NCBI RefSeq assembly: GCF_002812045.1
Contig: NZ_NPEG01000028.1
Location: 1 to 8,501 of the forward strand
DNA length: 8,501 nucleotides
Direction of reading: 5' to 3'
From: Leptospira haakeii
GTDB taxonomy: Bacteria > Spirochaetota > Leptospiria > Leptospirales > Leptospiraceae
Position numbers and translations under genes: made by a program
Shown: positions 6,540 through 8,501 of the stretch, in pieces
Position numbering within the stretch: the stretch's first letter is position 1
How the letters are laid out: every line of letters starts with the position of its first letter
Notes under the pieces: model-generated
Databases searched by the model: none
Told to the model about the DNA's origin: nothing
Seen by the model: the letters and a program-made list of their open reading frames with translations, nothing else

Positions 6540-7436
6540 GCAGTTTTTATATAGATAGCAATTTGATATAATTATAAAATGCTGAACAAGAGACTAACAT
6601 AAATTTGGCCTCTGCAAAATCTATCTGTGACTCATCCAACAATGCATGCCTAATTCCCTTTTCATCACTGCTATATCCGTATATTTTGTTTAAACCTGAT
6701 TCTAAAGATTGGTGAATCTTATGTTTTTTCGAAATAATTCTTAATGCGTCAGATAGTGTTGCTTTTTCGGAATTTGCAATAATTTTACAAATAGCTTCGA
6801 CTGCAGAAATGGACTCTTTTATAGAATTTCTATAGTCAGGAGAACTTTTGGAATAAAGCAACTCCATTGCTCTACTAAAATGTTCCTCGACACCACCGAA
6901 AGGACTTTGGAGGGCTTCATTTAGAGAGTCTATCTCTTCCTGGTCTGTAATATCAGTAACCAAACTTCCAATTATTCGATATGGAATATTCTCATCTTCA
7001 AAAGCTTCATTTAATCTTAATCTAATATGGTTTATTAGATCTTCTCCTTCAATAGTCTTAAAGACGATTTCGATAAATGTATAAATAAAATCCCATTTCG
7101 ATCCAAAAAACCTATTTCTAATTAGATTATAAAATCTATTCCAATCGCTTTCAAGCTCATCAATTGGCCTTTTTTCAATTCTTAGCCAAAAGTATTTAAA
7201 AAAATTCTTTATCCATATGTTTTCTGCTAAAGGAAAGAAATAGTTCGTTTTGTCGTACATATTACCCAGCTTGGATTGTACATGGGAAAAAATATTTTCT
7301 GAGAGAAGGCTCCAGATAATATTTTTGGATTCAATCGAAATAGAATTCACCTGAATACTATTCTCGACTTTTATTAATTTCTTTCTTTCAGAGAATAAAT
7401 TTTTGATTTTCTTCATATTTTAAAAATTGCGTCTAA
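6377..7436 (-). mobile_element. Cassette 9 (AbiJ-like) with private terminal arms
   Basis: The 5' arm (7437-7421, minus) and 3' arm (6533-6549, plus) share GTTAGACGCARTTTTTA, 16 of 17 identical, with A/G at position 11. The 3' arm includes the stop codon, and the 5' arm ends four bases before the ATG. At 1060 bp it is the largest cassette in view. Confidence 0.85.
6547..7416 (-). CDS. AbiJ-NTD4 / HEPN-like protein, putative phage defence
   Basis: This is a 289-residue, probably cytoplasmic protein. The N-terminal two thirds fit the AbiJ N-terminal domain 4 pattern: FSERKKLIKVENSIQVNSIS, IWSLLSENIF, W-x-x-F-Y-N-L-I-R-N-R-F-F. Then come YRIIGSLVTDITDQEEIDSL (about 145-165) and the C-terminal block PDYRNSIKESISAVEAICKI, LNKIYGYSSDEKGIRHALLD and AKFMLVSCSAFYNYI, which match the HEPN-like C-terminus of the same family. 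Such proteins are linked to abortive infection, in which an RNase-like HEPN domain is thought to stop an infected cell. The classical R-x4-6-H motif is not obvious; RIISKKH (Rx5H) and the conserved GIRHALL are the candidates. The length is typical of full members. The ATG at 7414-7416 starts 14 bases from R' without a Shine-Dalgarno. Family placement is from memory of conserved blocks; activity is inferred. Confidence 0.82.
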   Translation of the reverse strand: MKKIKNLFSERKKLIKVENSIQVNSISIESKNIIWSLLSENIFSHVQSKLGNMYDKTNYFFPLAENIWIKNFFKYFWLRIEKRPIDELESDWNRFYNLIRNRFFGSKWDFIYTFIEIVFKTIEGEDLINHIRLRLNEAFEDENIPYRIIGSLVTDITDQEEIDSLNEALQSPFGGVEEHFSRAMELLYSKSSPDYRNSIKESISAVEAICKIIANSEKATLSDALRIISKKHKIHQSLESGLNKIYGYSSDEKGIRHALLDESQIDFAEAKFMLVSCSAFYNYIKLLSI

Positions 7437-7599
7437 CGACCAAGGCTTGACGACGTTGGCGATCCCTGAGTCTCGAAGAGGCGTAAGGGACAGGCGCGAC
7501 CTTTTGCTTTGCAAAGGTCGTGACTGAAGCCAATGTGCCGAAGGCCAAGCGAGAGTGCGCAAGCATCTCGAAGCGCTGCGTCAGAGCCGATAGTTAGGC
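7431..7599 (-). repeat. attC site J (169 bp, long subtype)
   Basis: R' GTTAGAC (7437-7431) and R'' GCCTAAC (7599-7593) on the minus strand. L arms are standard with the extra G. The nested hairpin is GTCTC-GAA-GAGGC, with a T.G wobble intermediate between the pairs in sites A and D. The following hairpin is GACCTTT/AAAGGTC. It belongs to the DUF6228-like cassette. Confidence 0.93.
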
Positions 7600-7675
7600 G
7601 TTCGTTCTGGCAAACACTACTGGAGTCCTTTACATTTATTTCGCTAACTGCTCAAATGTTTTTTGTACAGATGAA

Positions 7676-8077
7676 TCACTGTCCATTGTCCTTCTTAAAA
7701 AAGACCGATGCTTCACGTGCAAGGTTTTCAAGTTGTCCAGCATAAATAGTAAGAGTAGCTGATAAGGTCCAGCTTTCCTCTTTACCAAAATCATCCATTA
7801 ATTGCACCTGCAAGGATATGTGACCTAGCATGTCGGTCTTAGCTGACAAAACGCATTGACCCTCAAGAGATTCCCAAGAAAAATTTCCATTCCAACCATC
7901 CCAGTATTGTGCCATCTTTTGGAAAAAATTAAGGATCCCATAGCTATCCATATAAGTCGTGAAGGTGAGATGAGCTGAATAAAATGGTGATGTAATCTCA
8001 GCGGAAAGGTCCTCACCATTGAAGTCGTAAAAACGAAGTGATGCGGCGCTTATATCTGACTTTATCAAAAAATCCAT
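7676..8077 (-). CDS. DUF6228-like protein
   Basis: This is a 133-residue, probably cytoplasmic protein with no signal or membrane segment. The central pattern FFQKMAQYWDGWNGNFSW, E-G-x-C-V-L-S-A, GHISLQVQL, the Trp-rich W-T-L-S-A-T-L-T-I and the ending AGQLENLAREASVFF match what I recall of the DUF6228 family. Its members are small, and their function is not established; their patchy occurrence suggests accessory or immunity-type roles, but this is inference. The length is normal, so the gene looks intact. The ATG at 8075-8077 has no Shine-Dalgarno. A longer than usual 5' region (8078-8172) carries an imperfect inverted repeat. Product class is moderately sure; function is unknown. Confidence 0.75.
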   Translation of the reverse strand: MDFLIKSDISAASLRFYDFNGEDLSAEITSPFYSAHLTFTTYMDSYGILNFFQKMAQYWDGWNGNFSWESLEGQCVLSAKTDMLGHISLQVQLMDDFGKEESWTLSATLTIYAGQLENLAREASVFFKKDNGQ

Positions 8078-8086
8078 AGTAAAAAT

Positions 8087-8151
8087 TAGTCTGACCTTCG
8101 ATAGATGTACAATTTAGTTTTGATGCCGGAAATTATCTGTAGGTCAACTTA
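8087..8151. repeat. Imperfect inverted repeat upstream of the DUF6228-like gene
   Basis: TAGTCTGACCT (8087-8097) and AGGTCAACTTA (8141-8151) are inverted repeats with one extra base in the left arm, separated by about 43 bases. They lie between the gene start and its R' box. They could be an operator or a transcript hairpin. No heptamer of R type flanks them, so they are not counted as attC. Confidence 0.35.
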
Positions 8152-8186
8152 CTATAATCTCGTAAGAATAATTTTGCCAGAATGAC

Positions 8187-8338
8187 GCCTAACGAACAAG
8201 GCTTGACGACGTTTCGCGAGTCCGCAAGGACTTGGCGCGAGACTTGCCCTGCAAGGCGAGTGACAAAGCGAAATGTGCCGAAGGCCAAGCGAGAGTGCGA
8301 AGCATCTCGAAGCGATGCGTCAGAGCCGATAGTTAGCC
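8187..8338 (-). repeat. attC site K (152 bp, short subtype)
   Basis: R' GTTAGGC (8193-8187) and R'' GGCTAAC (8338-8332) on the minus strand, a variant R'' not seen elsewhere here. L arms are standard with the extra G. Inner hairpins are GTCC-GCAA-GGAC, CTTGC-CCT-GCAAG and GCC-GAA-GGC. It belongs to the Doc cassette running off the right edge. Confidence 0.93.
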
Positions 8339-8350
8339 GACGTCGAGCAC

Positions 8351-8500
8351 CTACTTACGAGGATTCGAACTATCTTTTAACCAAGTCGATAGATTGATTT
8401 CATCTATGCTTCCATCTGCAACTCGAAGCATAATCGATACGACTTCTTCTTCTGGCACTTCTATACTATACCCATTTAATCCGAGAAATACGTACGTTGT
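8351..8500 (-). CDS. doc: Partial CDS, C-terminus of a Doc (death-on-curing) family toxin
   Basis: The last 49 residues of a protein whose start lies beyond the right edge. The segments TTYVFLGLNGYSIEVPEEEV, SIMLRVADGSIDEI and STWLK match the C-terminal helices of Doc toxins (F-L-x-L-N-G...E-E-x-V...V-A-x-G...L-x-x-W-L). Doc is a Fic-fold kinase that phosphorylates EF-Tu and is neutralised by the antitoxin Phd. The Fic motif lies upstream and cannot be checked here. The frame is intact to the TAG at 8351-8353, 12 bases from R''. A phd-like gene is expected just outside the window in the same cassette. Assignment rests on a short stretch. Confidence 0.72.
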   Translation of the reverse strand, partial: TTYVFLGLNGYSIEVPEEEVVSIMLRVADGSIDEINLSTWLKDSSNPRK

Positions 8501-8501
8501 C

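Larger units (their letters stand above)
7437..8192 (-). mobile_element. Cassette 10 (DUF6228-like) with private terminal arms
   Basis: The 5' arm (8193-8173, minus) reads GTTAGGCGTCA then TTCTGGCAAA. The 3' arm (7593-7614, plus) reads GTTAGGCGTTCG then TTCTGGCAAA. They match except for one extra T in the 3' arm and the usual A/G change. About 61 bases between the 3' arm and the stop codon and 95 bases upstream of the gene hold no clear gene. Confidence 0.84.

Noticed and set aside
7533..7745. Plus-strand open frame of 70 codons
   Set aside because: It begins in attC J and runs antisense through the end of the DUF6228-like gene. It is an attC reading (RRPSESAQASRS type) without a ribosome site.
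7825..8019. Minus-strand open frame of 64 codons inside the DUF6228-like gene
   Set aside because: It is in another frame of a gene with a clear family pattern and has no start signal; an overlap shadow.
8078..8185. Promoter TTGACC or CTGGCA/TATAGT upstream of the DUF6228-like gene
   Set aside because: TTGACC has no -10 at a usable distance, and the CTGGCA/TATAGT pair has an 18-base spacer and a poor -35; too weak to annotate.
8182..8397. Plus-strand open frame of 71 codons
   Set aside because: It is almost entirely translated attC K and runs antisense to the Doc toxin end.

Overview
The window is the interior of an integron-type gene cassette array. It holds eleven long attC-like recombination sites (142-172 bp), repeated about every 560-1060 bp. 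They separate ten complete cassettes, and a partial cassette lies at each edge. Every gene is on the minus strand, and each is followed by its own attC, so the array reads right to left. No integrase, attI site or array promoter is in view. It could be an inner part of a large chromosomal integron or an integrase-less cluster of attC sites (CALIN).

The organism looks like a spirochaete, most likely Leptospira. The genes are AT-rich, one start is a well-supported TTG, two products look like spirochaetal lipoproteins with loose lipoboxes, and a peptide encoded by the attC (RRQALFVRRN type) is one I associate with predicted Leptospira proteins. This assignment is from memory and composition only.

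Layout in coordinate order: start of an unknown gene (1-44); secreted protein (264-1010); toxin-antitoxin pair with its own promoter (1204-1751); small two-helix membrane protein (2110-2376); SH3-domain lipoprotein (2629-3390); double zinc-ribbon protein (3578-4147); three-helix membrane protein (4324-4881); putative lipoprotein (5115-5564); exported protein (5766-6317); AbiJ-NTD4/HEPN-like putative phage-defence protein (6547-7416); DUF6228-like protein (7676-8077); C-terminus of a Doc-family toxin (8351-8500). No stretch of 300 bases lacks a gene. The intergenic space is almost entirely attC. The genes are unrelated and do not form a pathway; what links them is shared mobility, with selfish or defence functions and envelope proteins well represented.

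The most striking observation is structural. In all ten complete cassettes the two ends of the gene-bearing segment are inverted repeats of 15-22 bp whose sequence is private to that cassette. They extend the attC R'/R'' boxes into the 5' and 3' untranslated regions. At position 11 of every arm in view the 5' arm has A and the 3' arm has G (22 of 22 arms, including those of the partial cassettes). This gives a G.T wobble when the plus strand folds and an A.C mismatch when the minus strand folds. Together with a conserved extrahelical G and a conserved inner G.T wobble, this points to selection for folding of the plus strand, which is the bottom strand of the cassettes. Several predicted proteins would be wrongly extended into attC sequence if the furthest upstream start were used; corrected starts are given.
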